From positions 31,496,501 to 31,560,500 of the forward strand of contig NC_070614.1 in NCBI RefSeq assembly GCF_027172205.1: 64,000 nucleotides of DNA, written 5' to 3'. The notes beneath the pieces were generated by a model, which did no database searches, was not told the origin of the DNA, and worked only from the letters and a program-made list of their open reading frames with translations. This document shows positions 10,301 through 23,067 of this stretch, in pieces (the first letter of the stretch is position 1; the number at the start of each line of letters is the position of its first letter). The translations under genes and the position numbers were made by a program. Origin of the DNA: Podarcis raffonei (Eukaryota > Chordata > Lepidosauria > Squamata > Lacertidae).

Positions 10301-13300
10301 CCAGCTCTTTGGGGGGCCCGCAATATGTTTTTGGGTGAGTGCCCCCCTCCACCCTTGTTCAAAAAAATCAGGGGGCAGAGGAGGCCAAGCACAGAGCTGC
10401 GCATAGTGCAACTTCAGTGGACAGCTCCTCCTTCTTCTCCTACTCCTGCCACAGAGGGGAAGAGGTGGAAGCAGCCTCTGGCTGGTGGCAGCAGCAGGAG
10501 GAGGAGCTGCCAGTCACTGAAGCCACACTACTGCTATGTTTGCCTCCCCACCCCTCCCCAGCTCCTCCTAACATTGCATGTGCAACATCGCACACACAAT
10601 GTTGCCCCCCCACAATGTCCCTTGCAATGTCCCACTCTGTCCTCAGCTATTGCCTTTGAGCAAATTCTTGAAAGACAGAGGGCACCATTACTACAGACAA
10701 CAAGAGAGTATGGGATTATATTGACAACATGTAGAAGGCACACATTTTGAATCCCTGACTTTGTGCTCTGCTTGCTCTAATATCAGGTATATCTCTCCCC
10801 TCCCTTATTTTTCTTTCCTTTAGTATGTGTATTGTGGTACATCACTATGCTCATTTTCTCTAGCCTTTTAGGAAGTTTGGGACTCTCTCACTCTGTAAGA
10901 CTAAGAGGTGTGTATGTACTGAATGATGGTTTTCTGCCATATTTGTAGCCTTCTGTCTAAACCATATACTCTGTCTCTTTCGTTTCTATTTAATAAACAA
11001 GTGTTTTTCTACTTCCTGGTGTGACAAATTATTTACTGGTCAAATGTATGCATGCATTTTTAACAGATGGGGTTGTTGATTCCATGCAAAAGGATCCATT
11101 CCTCTCATGAGTGTATGTTGGGTCTATACACACAGTGGAACACTGTCACCTAAATTGTTGTCAAAATTGCTCAGTGGGCACAGGACATTTAGAAGTATGC
11201 CACCATCACCCGCTGGCAGAGGAAGAGGAGTGCAGGGGGAGTGCAGCGCAATCCTGGCAGGGTGCCATCGTGGCTGTCCCCCCGCCCGTGCTTGGTGCCA
11301 AGCCCCCGCAGGCGGCGTGCTCCACCCTCAGGATGCGCGCCAGCCCTGCCCTACCTGCTCTCCGCCCCCCAGTGCCAGAGCATGAAGCTCCGCCACTGCC
11401 ATCACCCCTGCCCCAGTGTCCTCCTTTAAAATGTATTAAGAGCAATAGATACTATTTGGCCACTTTGTATGTAGGTCACAATGGAGACTTGCTTCCACTT
11501 CCTCCTATGTGTGTTCACTATAGACATACATTACCTGGTAACTGCCTTATAGTAAATCAGACCATTGGTCCATCTAGCCCAATATGATCTGTTCTCATTG
11601 ACAGTGTCCCCATATGGTGCCCCCCCCCACTGGAATACTGCTTGAATGGTGGCTTGAATATGTCTTATAAAATCACAAAAATCGACATTACATAAATCAT
11701 TACTTTGTAGAGTTTATTCTTCCGGTTTGTATGTGTGAGAGATTTATTTTGCTATTTTTTAAAAAATGAGCAAGCAACAATAATCAACATTTTGAAAATA
11801 ATTCTTTTTGAAATACTGATAACTGTCTATAAACTGTTTTAACTCATCTCCAGGGAAATTAGAGGAGGAACACGTGAGGTTTTTTTCTGCTTCATTTACT
11901 TCTATGTTTTCTGAGATGGAATTATTTCACCATAGTTCAGTTCTTCATTCTTAATTGACCTTCTCATCTGTTGAAGATGGTTGTCATTAATTAACCAAAA
12001 GCACATTATCTTTAAAAAGAAGCTTTAACCCTTTTTTATTTTCCAAAAGGAAGACAAAGAGAAATATGCCCTATAAATTAGCATTCTTGGGATTATTGTG
12101 CTTTCCAAATAATATAATGAAGCCTAATTAGCCCGACTTTTTGGAGGTGGTTGTAAGCTCAGTTTTAAAAAATAATGATCTCTCTAGAGATAATATTGTA
12201 TCTGTACAACTATTTAAACTAATTAAGCTAGACTGTGAAATGTAAAATAATGAGAAGCATGTTTTGTCTTTAAATTAGTTCAATTCCTACAATAAAGAGG
12301 AATAAATATTTCAAACAGTATTCCAGTTAAATTAATATGTTGTATCTCTTACAGCATTAATTGTGGTCTTTACAAACTGAAGGGAAGAAGAAAAAATGTT
12401 TGGTAGATGCCACAGTAATTCTAAGTGAAGTGATTTTAGAATTATACAGTCAACACACTTTGCAAATCAAATTAATTCAGCATGCATGTTGGCACGGACA
12501 CTTGAATTGCTCCTCCTCATTCCCTGACATAAGGTGCTGATTAAAAACAAACAATTATACAAACTAGACGAATAACACACTGGAACATAAGATGGCACTC
12601 ACATCCCACTATACAGTAAGGAAGAAACTACTTACTGTAAAGTTTGATTTTCCTCTCTGTACACTTTGCCAGTTGGGAAATAAGGAATTGAACCCATCTT
12701 TACCATGTCTCCTTCCATTCACCATTTTAAAATCAAAGGCCAAACCAAACATATGCCGTGTGGTCTGTGTAAAAAGTTACAATTATTGGAAATAATCATA
12801 ATTGAGGAATGGATGATTGCATAAATAAAAACCCAGTGTTCTGACCCTATGGTGTACCTTGTTGTGGAAGCAGTAAACTGAATCAAAGGGTCCAAGTCCT
12901 GGGAGAAGGGAGAAGTGTAGGTTTGACCCAGATCTACACTCTATGTTAGACTTTGTACAGCTCCTGATAGCTGTCAGCTGTTGGCCATTTCAGACCATAC
13001 AATCACACTGAAAGACTGAATGGATATATTGGGGCAGGGATCATATCCAATGGTCCCACCCTGACTGAATGTGTTTTCCAGTTCTGCAGCACTTCACCCA
13101 TATTAGAAGCTCATGGAATAAATAGCCTGCCTAGGTGTGAAAAACCTGAGACTACCTTAAATTTATGTGAACTTAGAGTCTTCTTGTAAGTTAACATATC
13201 ATCAAAGTAGAACTCTGTGGAAAGAGTGGACTGTGTTGACTTCTCTGGCAGTTGAGGAACAGTTCTATAAATGCTGAGTCTTGTTTTCAGCCTTTTTGCA

Positions 13301-13332
13301 CTTAGAGGCCCCCATGCCCTTCCTCTGTAAAT
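10301..13332. other. Gene-poor intergenic region
   Basis: GC-rich blocks at about 10330-10640 and 11200-11430, of low-complexity character, alternate with AT-rich sequence. A short block near 10364 (CAGGGGGCAGAGGAG) recurs near 52649, suggesting a shared repeat. 11640-12840 is AT-rich with no recognisable element. No host gene seen. Confidence 0.45.
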
Positions 13333-14048
13333 AACTTCACACTGACACATAAATTTTAGTTTAAGCTATTGGGCAAAATTTTAGGCCACAGATTTATTAA
13401 TTACAGCAAAGTGAGTGGTATTGGCTTAGGCATTGGCAACAGACTATAACTGACTCCTGCCTCTCTGGCTGGTAGTCTGAAAGGGTAAACACCAAACGAG
13501 GAAGCCACATCAATGAAGATCAACCGAAGCTCACCTGGGGTTCCTGTGGTCCTGGCATGGCCCTAGCCCCTCAAGCAGACTTTGGATGAGATCCAGGACC
13601 CCCAGATACCTTTACCAGAATATCTATTTCTGGAGGGGCAGGTGATGGCCGCACCTGCCCTCCCACACACTTCAATAAGCCAATGCCTAACCGCCAAACC
13701 TTACAAAGTTGTGATGATTGCTAAGGGGGTAGGGGAAAACCAAGTGGCTACAGCCAATCTGCCAAATGGAAAAAAAATCCTACCCAGCCCTTGTTCCAAA
13801 ACAGGTGACCCAATCCAAAGCAAGGCCAGAGCAGCATGATGTAAAATTAGGGAGGGAGGGTGTTCAGCAGCGCAAAGCAAGTGCCCCCAATCACATTGCG
13901 CTGCCGCTTTTATAGGCCCTGGGAATCACACCGCTCGCCCTGATTGGCCAAAACAGCCTAGTGCGATCCCAGGGCCTAACGGTTAAGGCTTGGGACACAC
14001 TTAGCTACAACCCACCCTGCGGGGGTGTCCTGGGGGCCCAAGCGCAAC
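13333..14048 (-). mobile_element. Solo-LTR-like fossil, family A copy 2
   Basis: Reverse-oriented relative of 2180-2987. In its own orientation it starts TTGCGCTTGGG, has a CCAAT box (GGCCAATCAGG) and a TATA box (CCTATAAAAGCGG) around 13910-13955, and an AATAAAT signal near 13395. The 3' end is shortened relative to copies 1 and 3. No internal genes nearby. Promoter layout supports the LTR reading. Confidence 0.55.
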
Positions 14049-14946
14049 CAGGACCTTCATTAAGGAGGATCCCATTTATTGCACAATTTCACATTGTGTA
14101 ATCTTATATACAAGTAAATGTATGTGATGCACCCACATTTTAAAAAGCTGGACATGATGGCTTCCATTTTTAGTTTTAAAATATATTTTCCATAAGAAAG
14201 CTTCCCATAAAAATGAAAGTAGTAGGTTTTTAAAAATGAATAATCTGTTCAACATTCTAAAACCCACAATTCCTGCCAGAATTCAAATGATGTGGAAGCT
14301 AATGGATACTGAAACACTAAGGGCTCATCCACAGTTCTGTTTGTGCTGCAATTTCTAGGCACAGGCTGGAGTGTTGTTGGTTTTTTTTGTCCTGCCACTT
14401 TCCCTGGGAAAACCTGCTGTTTACTGCTGAATCAGAACAGGCATCAATCAGGTTTCTCCCTTGATTGACATTTGCTTTGATTCAGCGGTAAAAGAAGCAA
14501 ACTGCAACTCCTAGGTTTCATAATAAAAAATATTACATTTTTAATTCTGTTTGTGAAGAGAGTCTTGAAATTGCAATGGCCATATCTGGTGAAATCTTGG
14601 GGATCCCAGATAATATGTCCAGCAGTAAAGTCTTTAGTGCCATGCATAACTTCTTGTCCAACCCATGACTAGAAAACCAAGACAAATTAATTCAATAATA
14701 AAAGACAAATATCACACACACTTTGCAAAATACACATCATGTATGCAGATCACTGGCCACTTCAAGATGACCTGTTTATTCAACATTCATCCTGAATTGT
14801 TTGCACAAAGTTTGTTGGGAGATCAGGTAATGTTGCCTACTGAGCATGTACTTTGGGGGGTGGGGTTATTGGAAGGTTATAGGGTATTGCACCAAGTAAG
14901 TTGTATCCCATATTTTACAGAGTATTTGTAAGTGAAACTGCATCAT
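14049..14946. other. Intergenic, 3' side of an OR
   Basis: No gene or well-defined repeat seen. Confidence 0.4.
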
Positions 14947-15864
14947 TTATTTTCTATTTATAAGCCTCCAAAGTGCTCTCTTGATATCTTTATTCCTGAT
15001 GCTATAAATAATGGGATTCATGAAAGGTGGAATGATTGAATATATCACTGCAAGCATCAGCCCCATGTCTGAGGAGGACCTAGATGCTCGTCCCAAGTAA
15101 GCAATGCTTCCAGTGAAGAAAAATAAGAAAAGGACAATGAGATGGGGAAGGCAAGTGGAGATGGCTTTTTCTCTTCCTTGTACAGAGGGGATCCTCAGCA
15201 CTGCTTTTAAAATCTGCAGATAGGAAATAATTATGAATCCAAAACATCCTATACCCAACACTGAACAAAATATGACAGCTCCTCCTTCAAAAATGTATGA
15301 GTTGGAGCATGAGAGCTGGAGAAGCTGTGGGATTTCACAGAAAAACTGGTTTATGACATTAGAGCAAAAAATGATTCCAAATGTGCAGCTAGTGTGCAAA
15401 ACAGCATAGAAAAGGCCAATGAGCCACACACTAACTACCATTTGAATGCAGGATACTTTGTTCATAAGTAGCTCATATTGCAGTGGGTTGCAGATGGCAA
15501 TGTATCGATCATAGGCCATGACTGTTAGGAGGAAGAACTCGGAGGACGCAAAAAAAATAAAGAAGAAGACCTGAGCCACGCATTCAGAATACGAAATGTG
15601 CCTGGTGCCCAGTATGGTGTTAGCTATAGCTTTGGGAATGGTGACTGAGATGTAACCAAGGTCGACAGCAGATAAATTCGCCAGGAAAAAGTACATTGGA
15701 GTATGAAGATATTGGTTGAGTGCTACAACATTGATCACCAGCAGATTTCCAGTCAGAGCTGTCAGGTAGATTATGGAAAATGTCACAAAGCATACAATCT
15801 GCAGTTCTCGAATTTCAGAGAATTCCAAGAGAAGGAAACCTTTCACAATGCTTTGGTTGAACAT
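14947..15864 (-). CDS. Olfactory receptor, family 14-like, intact
   Basis: A 305-residue class II odorant receptor read from the ATG at 15864 (MFNQSIVKGFLLLEFS); the frame is open slightly further upstream but has no earlier ATG. NQS glycosylation site at 3-5, GN at 39-40, PMYFF at 56-60, MAYDRYIAIC at 116-125 and a TM7 NPIIYSIRNKDIK. It differs from its neighbours in having KAISTC instead of KAFSTC, TALTGNLLVI in TM1, a YISVTIPKAI segment, and a short tail ending RALWRLINRK. A splice acceptor (CTTCTCTGACAG) ends at 15893, leaving a 27-nt leader. It lies at the edge of the minus-strand array but is the most divergent member of that strand, and I did not find the shared promoter block upstream. 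Confidence 0.95.
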   Translation of the reverse strand: MFNQSIVKGFLLLEFSEIRELQIVCFVTFSIIYLTALTGNLLVINVVALNQYLHTPMYFFLANLSAVDLGYISVTIPKAIANTILGTRHISYSECVAQVFFFIFFASSEFFLLTVMAYDRYIAICNPLQYELLMNKVSCIQMVVSVWLIGLFYAVLHTSCTFGIIFCSNVINQFFCEIPQLLQLSCSNSYIFEGGAVIFCSVLGIGCFGFIIISYLQILKAVLRIPSVQGREKAISTCLPHLIVLFLFFFTGSIAYLGRASRSSSDMGLMLAVIYSIIPPFMNPIIYSIRNKDIKRALWRLINRK

Positions 15865-15892
15865 TTCCTTACTGTTATTCAATAATGCACCC

Positions 15893-18087
15893 CTGTCAGA
15901 GAAGGGAAGACAGAAATGGGATGGTGGTGTCCTGAAATGTATCTCAATAGAGGTTCTACATGCATGTTTTAAAAATTGAACATTGATTAATTCTGCCTAA
16001 ATGCAATATTTGACCATGCTTATGAGGACAGTAAATGAGTCAAATGGGTCATGTTGACTTTATGAAGATACACCTAATAACTGCAGTAACCCAAAAAATG
16101 AATATATATTTAGGAACTGGTGACATGTAAACACATTTATAGTCACTGTTTGACTTACCAAAAAGCGGAACATTAATAAACAAATTATGTGGTTGACATC
16201 CTTAAAGTATTTTGAAAAACAAAAATTAGCAAGGCAAGGGGTAATATCTGACAGAAGATGTAATGCTGCTTAGATTGTGTTTGTGCAAATACTGCTGCAG
16301 TGGCAACCCAACACCCAGAATGGACTGTTTCATTTAATTGCATATGACAATATGCATTTAATGGCATATGACAATAGAGCCTACACCAGGGACAGACAAT
16401 GTGGTGCTCTCCAACTGTTTCTTGGACTCCAGGTCTCAACATTGCTGCCCATTGGCTATGCTGGCTAAGTCTGATGAAAAATAGAGTCCAACAACATAAG
16501 GAGGAAACCATACTGGTGATTCCTGCTCTACACGGTTATGATCACAGGTAACATTACAAATGTTCTAATCAGTATTGCCAACCTGGAGGGCAAGACTTGC
16601 CGTCTTCTCTACAGACAAGCTCTTAGTACTTTTACAAAAAACAAACAAAAAAAACACCATTAAGGCTGCAACCATATACCCACTTACCTGGGAGTAAGTC
16701 CTGTTGAAATCCATGGGATGAACTTCTGAGCAAAACTGCACAGGATTGAACAGTAACTAAATCCATGGTAGGCTTCTTTTGTTTGACCTTATCCATACAA
16801 AGCATACTTTAACACAGAACTGAGACTCATCTTTAAAAAACACAAAAAAACAGCAGAAAACAAGGATGTAGATAAACATTTGAGGAAAAGATGGTGGTGT
16901 GGGACAATAAAAGCAGAATATTTAATACCAATTACCCAGTCATTAGATGTCATCCCTAACAGGAGATTGTTTATAAAGATTCAAGAAGGCATTTAGGCCA
17001 GTATTGTTATTATTCCTTTTAAGGAAGGGACTTCCATCCAAAGTCATAGACAGCTGTCTGAGTAATTCCACTGGAAGAAATTTAAGTCCAACACCTGACA
17101 CAAAAAAACAACACATGATGATGTATGAAAGAATGATTTTAAGAAAAAGAACAACATTGTCTATACAATTATAAATAATCCCCAGTGTTCTTTGGCTATA
17201 ACTGTTTCTTTATACATTTCTCTATGAGCTAGCTATGTTATTCCAAAACAGGCATTTCCCTGGCCTAATCCCGAAATATCAGTTTTTTGTGCACACCTTT
17301 GTCTCACATTGTCAGATGATTTGTCAGTCATCACCATAGTAAATCTGTCCACCGATCACTCTTTCTCACAGTCTGTTGAAGGTCTATCGCTCACATGTTG
17401 TCTTTTTCCTGTGACCTTCCAGCTGTCTGTGTCTGTATAATCTGCAAAATCCTAGTTATTTAGCTATTCAATCCTCTAGTTCCTCTGAAATGAAAATCTG
17501 CAATTATTTGCCTGAAGAGCATGTATCTGGCTCAGTGGTAAAATGACATCCAAAGGACGCTTTTGTAGAAAGCTTTATATGTAGCTTTTCTAAGTTGGTG
17601 TCTGGGGATAGGCTGACATGAGTCCAATCAAATATAACAGCAGTTTCTTTGAGGGAAATATAAATATATTTAAATGGCTAGAGAATTAAAGTTAGGGATA
17701 GAATTATTGATCTAAAAAAATAAAAATAAAAATAAAATTGTGTAGGGATTAGTAGGCTACAGACCTGGCTCCCATTTTTAGTCTTATGGTTCCACTCCTC
17801 AAACTAGAACTAGATGGAAATGTTCCTGAGAAAGTAAAGAGTGCATTCCTCTCCCTCACTGAACAGCTAGCAAGAGCCCCCTATTTCCTGAGACTTTGTG
17901 CAGGGCTTCTAGATCACAGGGTGGTATTTCTACACATATTTGACACCTGACAACTTCTTCTTCCTCCTTACTAGAAATTAAACATTGACAATAATATCCA
18001 ACTCAGATGGGAGAAATTACAAGGCAACTGCTACTAAGTAGATTAGAGCAGGGAAGGAAATAGTTGGCCAGGTGAGTTATGTTAAGT
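15893..18087. other. Intergenic
   Basis: Holds a degraded palindromic element near 16385-16510, a block at about 16660-16755 (TACCTGGGAGTAAGTCCTGTTG) that recalls a dispersed amniote repeat, and otherwise AT-rich sequence. No upstream exon matching those of the other array genes was found here. Confidence 0.4.
16385..16510. mobile_element. Degraded palindromic hAT-like miniature element
   Basis: Resembles the element at 3540: a left arm GTGGTGCTCTCCAACTG and a right arm ending in AGAGTCCAACAACATAAGGAGG, around CCCATTGGCTATGCTGGC. Strongly diverged. Confidence 0.45.
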
Positions 18088-18324
18088 CATGGGTAGGCAA
18101 ACTAAGGCCCGGGGGCCGGATCCGGCCCAATCGCCTTCTGAATCCGGCCCACGGACGGTCTAGGAATTAGCGTGTTCTTACATGAGTAGAATATGTCCTT
18201 TTATTTAAAATGCATCTCTGGCATAGGAATTCATTCATTTCCCCCCAAAAAATATAGTCCAGCCCCCCTCAAGGTGTGAGGGACTGTGGACTGGCCCCCT
18301 GCTGAAAAAGTTTGCTGACCCCAG
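18088..18324. mobile_element. hAT-type miniature transposon, copy 2
   Basis: Same family as 8680-8991: starts CATGGGTAGGCAAACT and ends AGTTTGCTGACCCCAG in mirrored form. An 8-bp direct duplication TGTTAAGT flanks it (18080-18087 and 18325-18332). It is shorter than copy 1 because the internal partial duplication is absent. Confidence 0.88.
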
Positions 18325-18332
18325 TGTTAAGT

Positions 18333-19651
18333 CATTTGTTTTTTAATGTCTTTTTTTTTTAAAAAAAAATTAACCTCATAATCTTATCAAGGTGAGATAC
18401 TGTTAGTTGCTGGTTGCTCTGCAGTGCCTTCTGGTGTCACATTTTAATAATGCGTCACAAATATTAAAAGGGGAACGTCATGTGGCCATATGATCATCAA
18501 ACCTTCCTTAACCCTTCCTTAACGTTAACAACCATGAGTGTAGATCTGTCCTTGATCTGCTTGGTTGAGTGAGTTATGATACAGCAGATTTTTGGCTCAG
18601 ACAGATGTTTCTCCACTCAGCCAGGCCACACCAGAGTAAGTCCAGCATAATTTACACTGGTTTATTTCCCCAACACAAGTGACTGTAAGTGATGGAGGAT
18701 AATGCAACTACTGTGTGGGTTTTTGCATAGTCATTGTGACCTTGACTTAATCTTGCATCAATCACTTGGAATGGGTAGTAAGATTAACCACATCAATACA
18801 GTGGCGGAGGAACCCTCTCCAGCACCCGGGGCGGTACACTGAGGAGCAGGGCAAACCACCCAGTGGCGTACATGCAACATCCGTACAGATGCCCATATGG
18901 ATGGCATGCGAGAGCGGCAGCCCATACGGTCGCCGTGCAAAAGGCAGCCTGTATGAACGCCCATATGGATGGCGCGCGCAAGTGGTACCCATACTGACTG
19001 CACACGCCCTCGGCTGCTCTACAACTGGGGGGAGGCAGGGGCCATCTTGTCACACACACCCCAGAGTGGTACCCAGGGTGGACCGCCCTCTCCACCCCCC
19101 ACTTCATACATCAATAGAATATTTCTTTCTCAGGAACATTGCACCCAGAATCCTAAGTGAAATGCAATTTTAAAATGAGCGGTAGAAATGGGAATTTGGG
19201 AGAAAGTTTAAGAAACAGCTCACATTAGTCTCATTTTGTTTTTTATTTGCTTTAGATTTTATAAATTGTTACTGATAGTTTTAAATGTTATGGTTCAATT
19301 TTAAGGGGATACAATGTGGTTTCAATTGGATTAATATTAGTCATATTTTTATCACCATTGCTGTATTTTCTTAAATGTTCTACACAGCCATAAATGAACA
19401 ATCACATCCTTAAAGGATGGTCTAAAAATCAGCCAATCATTAAAAGTATTCTTGGGCTTATGCTACTTGATCAAGTGGGTGGCACTAAATAAACACTTCA
19501 GTAATATGAATTGTTCACCTTGTGTGAAAAAGGTCCACAGGGCAGGCCAACCCATTGCAGTATTCCAACTTATACTGCCACTCTGTAGAATAATAGAGGT
19601 TGTAGCCCACGACATTCTCTCTTCATAGACAGGATGACATACCACCCACAT
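18333..19651. other. Intergenic with a GC-rich repeat-like block
   Basis: 18795-19110 is GC-rich and shows near-repeats of CCATATGGATGG (about 18892 and 18961) and starts AGTGGCGGAGGAA; probably an unassigned miniature element. 19120-19651 is AT-rich 3' flank of the next OR. No gene. Confidence 0.4.
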
Positions 19652-20623
19652 TTACACAAGAAAACTAAAGAATGAGTTCTTAGAGTGTCTCAAACCCAAT
19701 AGTTTTAACACAGAAAGTTTTATCTCCTTGTTTCTCATGCTGTAGATTACTGGATTCATCAGTGGCGGAAACATGGAATATATAATGGTAAGTGCCAAGT
19801 CCAGATGTGAGGGGGTATTAGAGGTTGGCTTGAGATAAGCAAAGCAGCCAGTGAACACAAATATGGAGAAAACAATGAGGTGTGGAAGGCATGTTGAGAA
19901 GGCCTTTTGCCTCCCCTCAACAGAAGGGATTTTCAACACTGCAGTGAAGATGTGCACATAGGTGATGATGATGAAGATAAAGCAACCTAACCCAATGACA
20001 GCACTTACCACAACAATTCCAATTTCAAGTAGGTACAAATCAGAGCAGGTGAGTTTAAGTAACTGTGGGATTTCACAGAAAAACTGATTGACAATATTGG
20101 AGCAAAAGGTGGGTGCAAAGGTGCCTCCCGTGTGCAACACTCCATAGAAAAAACTACTGATCCATACGCTAGTAACCATTTGGATGCAGGCCTGCTTATT
20201 CATCAACACTTCATATTGCAATGGGTTGCAGATGGCAATGTATCTATCATATGCCATGACTGTGAGAAGGGAGAAATCAGATGCTAAGAAAAAGAGAAAG
20301 AAGAGGACCTGAGCAACACACCCAGAATAGGAAATGTGCCTGGTGTTCATGAGCGAATTGGACATGAATTTAGGGATGATGACTGAAACTTGCCCCAGGT
20401 CCTGCATAGCCAAGTTCATGAGGAAGAAGTACATGGGGGTGTGCAGGTGGTGGTCAAAGGCTACTGCAGAGATGATGAGAAGATTCCCTGTGACAGTTGC
20501 CAAGTACAATACTAGGAACAGAAGAAAGTGTAGAATCTGTAGTTCCCGAACCTCAGAGAATTCCAGAAGGAGAAATTCTGAGATTGATGTTTGATTAATT
20601 CTGCTTTGCTCTTTAAGATGCAT
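19652..20623 (-). CDS. Olfactory receptor, family 14-like, intact (array unit 1)
   Basis: A 323-residue odorant receptor. The N-terminus is seven residues longer than that of the gene at 803; NQT at 10-12, GN at 46-47, PMYFF about 63-67, MAYDRYIAIC 123-132, KAFSTC 240-245, NPVIYSMRNKEIK in TM7, and a long Ser- and Phe-rich tail. The ATG at 20623 follows a splice acceptor (TTCCTTCAACAG, ending 20629) by 5 nt, so no earlier start is available in the exon. A conserved candidate promoter and noncoding exon lie at 23068-23171, implying an intron of about 2.4 kb. Among the six closely related array genes it is the most downstream. Confidence 0.96.
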   Translation of the reverse strand: MHLKEQSRINQTSISEFLLLEFSEVRELQILHFLLFLVLYLATVTGNLLIISAVAFDHHLHTPMYFFLMNLAMQDLGQVSVIIPKFMSNSLMNTRHISYSGCVAQVLFFLFFLASDFSLLTVMAYDRYIAICNPLQYEVLMNKQACIQMVTSVWISSFFYGVLHTGGTFAPTFCSNIVNQFFCEIPQLLKLTCSDLYLLEIGIVVVSAVIGLGCFIFIIITYVHIFTAVLKIPSVEGRQKAFSTCLPHLIVFSIFVFTGCFAYLKPTSNTPSHLDLALTIIYSMFPPLMNPVIYSMRNKEIKLSVLKLLGLRHSKNSFFSFLV

Positions 20624-20908
20624 GTTGACTGTTGAAGGAAGCAGAAGGAGAGTTGTTAAAATGAGAGCCTAATGTAACTATTGAAGCTACAGTACTTGGA
20701 CTTAATTTCAAATTACTACCACTACCACTGCATCATCATTATTTCAGAATATAGCACTTTCCAAAGAACAGCTATGCTAGTTCCAGTGTACAATCTAAAA
20801 TATACACAGGGAAGCAAGAGAAAAAGTGACTTTTGAATCATGGGTAGGCAGGGGAAGAATACAATATTGTTTCAATTAATTATATTTGTATTAGGTAATT
20901 CAATACAA

Positions 20909-20910
<2 letters not shown>

Positions 20911-20947
<37 letters not shown>

Positions 20948-20978
20948 TACTACTACTACTACTACTATTACTATTACA
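20911..20978. repeat. (ATT)n followed by (ACT)n array
   Basis: About 12 ATT units pass into ACT units with interspersed TATT. It abuts the 3' end of a SINE and probably grew from its tail. Confidence 0.95.
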
Positions 20979-21190
20979 TTTATATATCACCTTTACCTTC
21001 CAAGGAGGTCAAGGTGGGGTACATAGTCCTCCTCCTCTCCATTTGATCCTCACAACAGCCCTGTGGGTAGGCTAAGAGATGGTGACTGGCCCATAGTCAC
21101 CTAGTGAGCTTCATGGCTGTGTGGGGATTCATCCTTACTCTCCCAGGTAATGGTCCAACACTCTAACCATTATGCCACACTGGCTCTCAA
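20979..21190 (-). mobile_element. tRNA-derived SINE, minus orientation
   Basis: Reverse complement begins GAGAGCCAGTGTGGCATAAT and continues GGTTAGAGTGTTGGACC, a tRNA-like head with a degraded box B, followed by a body with GGGCCAGTCACC and a LINE-like tail ending GGTGATATATAAATG next to the trinucleotide array. The head is related to that of the Sauria-type SINE at 45055 but the tail differs, so it is a separate family sharing a tRNA progenitor. Confidence 0.75.
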
Positions 21191-22651
21191 TTATTGAGCA
21201 TTCATCCTGATATGTTTCCTCAATTTTGCAAGGAGGTTTTATAATATCCCTTGTTTATTTAATCATTCTGATTTTCTTGTTCAGAGGTTACTCAACACCA
21301 TGACAGGCAATTGTTATTTCAAACTTTCCAATGCATTTCCTCATTACTTTATTTACTACAAAAGTCTTGTTGTGCTTGTTTGAACTTAGAAGTGGCTTTT
21401 GTTTTGCCACAGCCCGAAATCTAATTTAATTGTGCCACCTGAATTTCTGGCATGTGCCAAAAACCAAAAGAACAGCCCGGCTGGATAAAGTCAAAGGCAA
21501 ATCTAGTCTAGCATCATATTCTCACAGTGGCCAACCAGAAACCTATGGGAATCCTACAGTAGGACCTGAATGGAGCTGCACTCTTCTCACTTGTGATTCC
21601 CAGCAAATGGTATTTTTGAGGCATACTGACTCCGACAGTCAGAGGGTATAAGTTTATGTGTGGTGCAAAGAAAATGAATAGCCCTAGAAAAAGCCTAGCC
21701 CTATGCCCTGTGAATTTAGAAATCATCCAAGGTGGCTATAACATTTTATGGGAGTGGAAGACATTTCAAAGGAGAGTGAGAGATGAAAGGAGAGAGGGTT
21801 AAACATTCTAAGGCTCAAAAACTCAGTTATTCAACAATATCAAAACACCAAGTAACATTTAACATACACTTTCTTCACTTAGTTAGTCCATAATTTCTGA
21901 AAATGATATTCTCTGTGTGATTCACACTCACTGTTATGCATCCACTAGAAATTTGAAAAATCTTACCAAAGTCTGTAGGCTTCCTTTACAATCATGCCCC
22001 TTAAAATTTCTCAAGTGTCTTTGTTAAGGTAATTTTTCCAGATTAAGACCAAATTTAATTTTAATACAGCTCATGCTGGTTGTGGATCTATATTACAGGT
22101 TAAGGAGGGGGGAATGTTCATACCTAATAGACACTACCTGAACCGATATAGAAAATGAAATGTGACCATACAAAACAAATTTACATTTCTATGAATTTTG
22201 CAACACTGTTCTCCAGCCAGCAAAAAACAAGCCATAAAAATTATGTATAGTATGGTAAAGGGCAACCAAAAATACATCAGTGAGGATTAATGGAAATGTA
22301 CAAAAATGCATTATATTTGGGGAAATTTCTTGTAAAAGGCATGTGTTAGGTATAATTGTGTTAAAATGCATATTTTAGGAGGAAAGTGCCTGGAAATATG
22401 TATGGATTTTCATCTAGGCTGTTTATTGGGGGAGAGAAACTGATGTGAAACTCCTGCAAACTGAATTTAAGATTTCAGGGAGGGGCAATTAAAATTGAGA
22501 GCTCCACCATCTTTACTAGAGATTACACAACAGATTGTGTTGCTCTGTGATGGGATTATGTCTTTATGTGAAAACAATTTACAGTACTCTGATTTGTGTG
22601 AGATTCATTGACATAGAGAGTGTTGAGGAAAAGAGTCATTGTAAGTGGAAG
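21191..22651. other. Intron-equivalent sequence of array unit 1
   Basis: No coding sequence. If the upstream exon at 23068 is used, this lies in the first intron of the OR at 20623. It contains a block at about 22300-22400 (ATATTTGGGGAAATTTCTTG) recurring near 50423 upstream of the OR at 49165, evidence of common origin. Confidence 0.5.
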
Positions 22652-22689
22652 GAGAGAGAGAAAGAGGGAGAGAGAGAGAGAGAGAGAGA
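22652..22689. repeat. (AG)n purine tract
   Basis: AG repeats with minor interruption. Confidence 0.9.
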
Positions 22690-22716
22690 TGCACGCGAAA
22701 GAAACAAATGAATGTA

Positions 22717-22957
22717 CAGTGGTACCTCGGGTTACAGACACTTCAGGTTACAGACGCTTAAGGTTACAGACCCCGCTAACCCAGAAACAGTACCTCAGGA
22801 TAAGAACTTTGCTTCAGGGTGAGAACAGAAATTGCGTGGCGGCAGTGCAGCGGCAGTAGGAGCCCCATTAGCTAAAGTGGTACCTCAGGTTAAGAACAGT
22901 TTCAGGTTAAGAACAGACCTCCAGAACAAATTAAGTTATTAACCCAAGGTACCACTG
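22717..22957. mobile_element. Tigger-like miniature transposon, copy 1
   Basis: Ends CAGTGGTACCTCGGGTTA and the inverted partner GGTACCACTG, flanked by TA on both sides, as in Tc1/mariner-pogo elements. Internally carries GGTTAAGAACAGTTTCAGG. About 240 bp with no coding capacity. Four more copies lie at 29908, 53096, 55411 and 57861. Confidence 0.88.
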
Positions 22958-23067
22958 TAAGAGGAAGGGCAAGGGTATATATTCAAAGTGAGTGAGTGTT
23001 CATAGTGAGAGCAACTAAGCAACTCTAAGATGACAAGGGGGGGGAAATTAAGGATATAGCAGCTTAC

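Noticed and set aside
20840-21046. Open frame containing a long Tyr run
   Set aside because: Translation of the ATT/ACT microsatellite.
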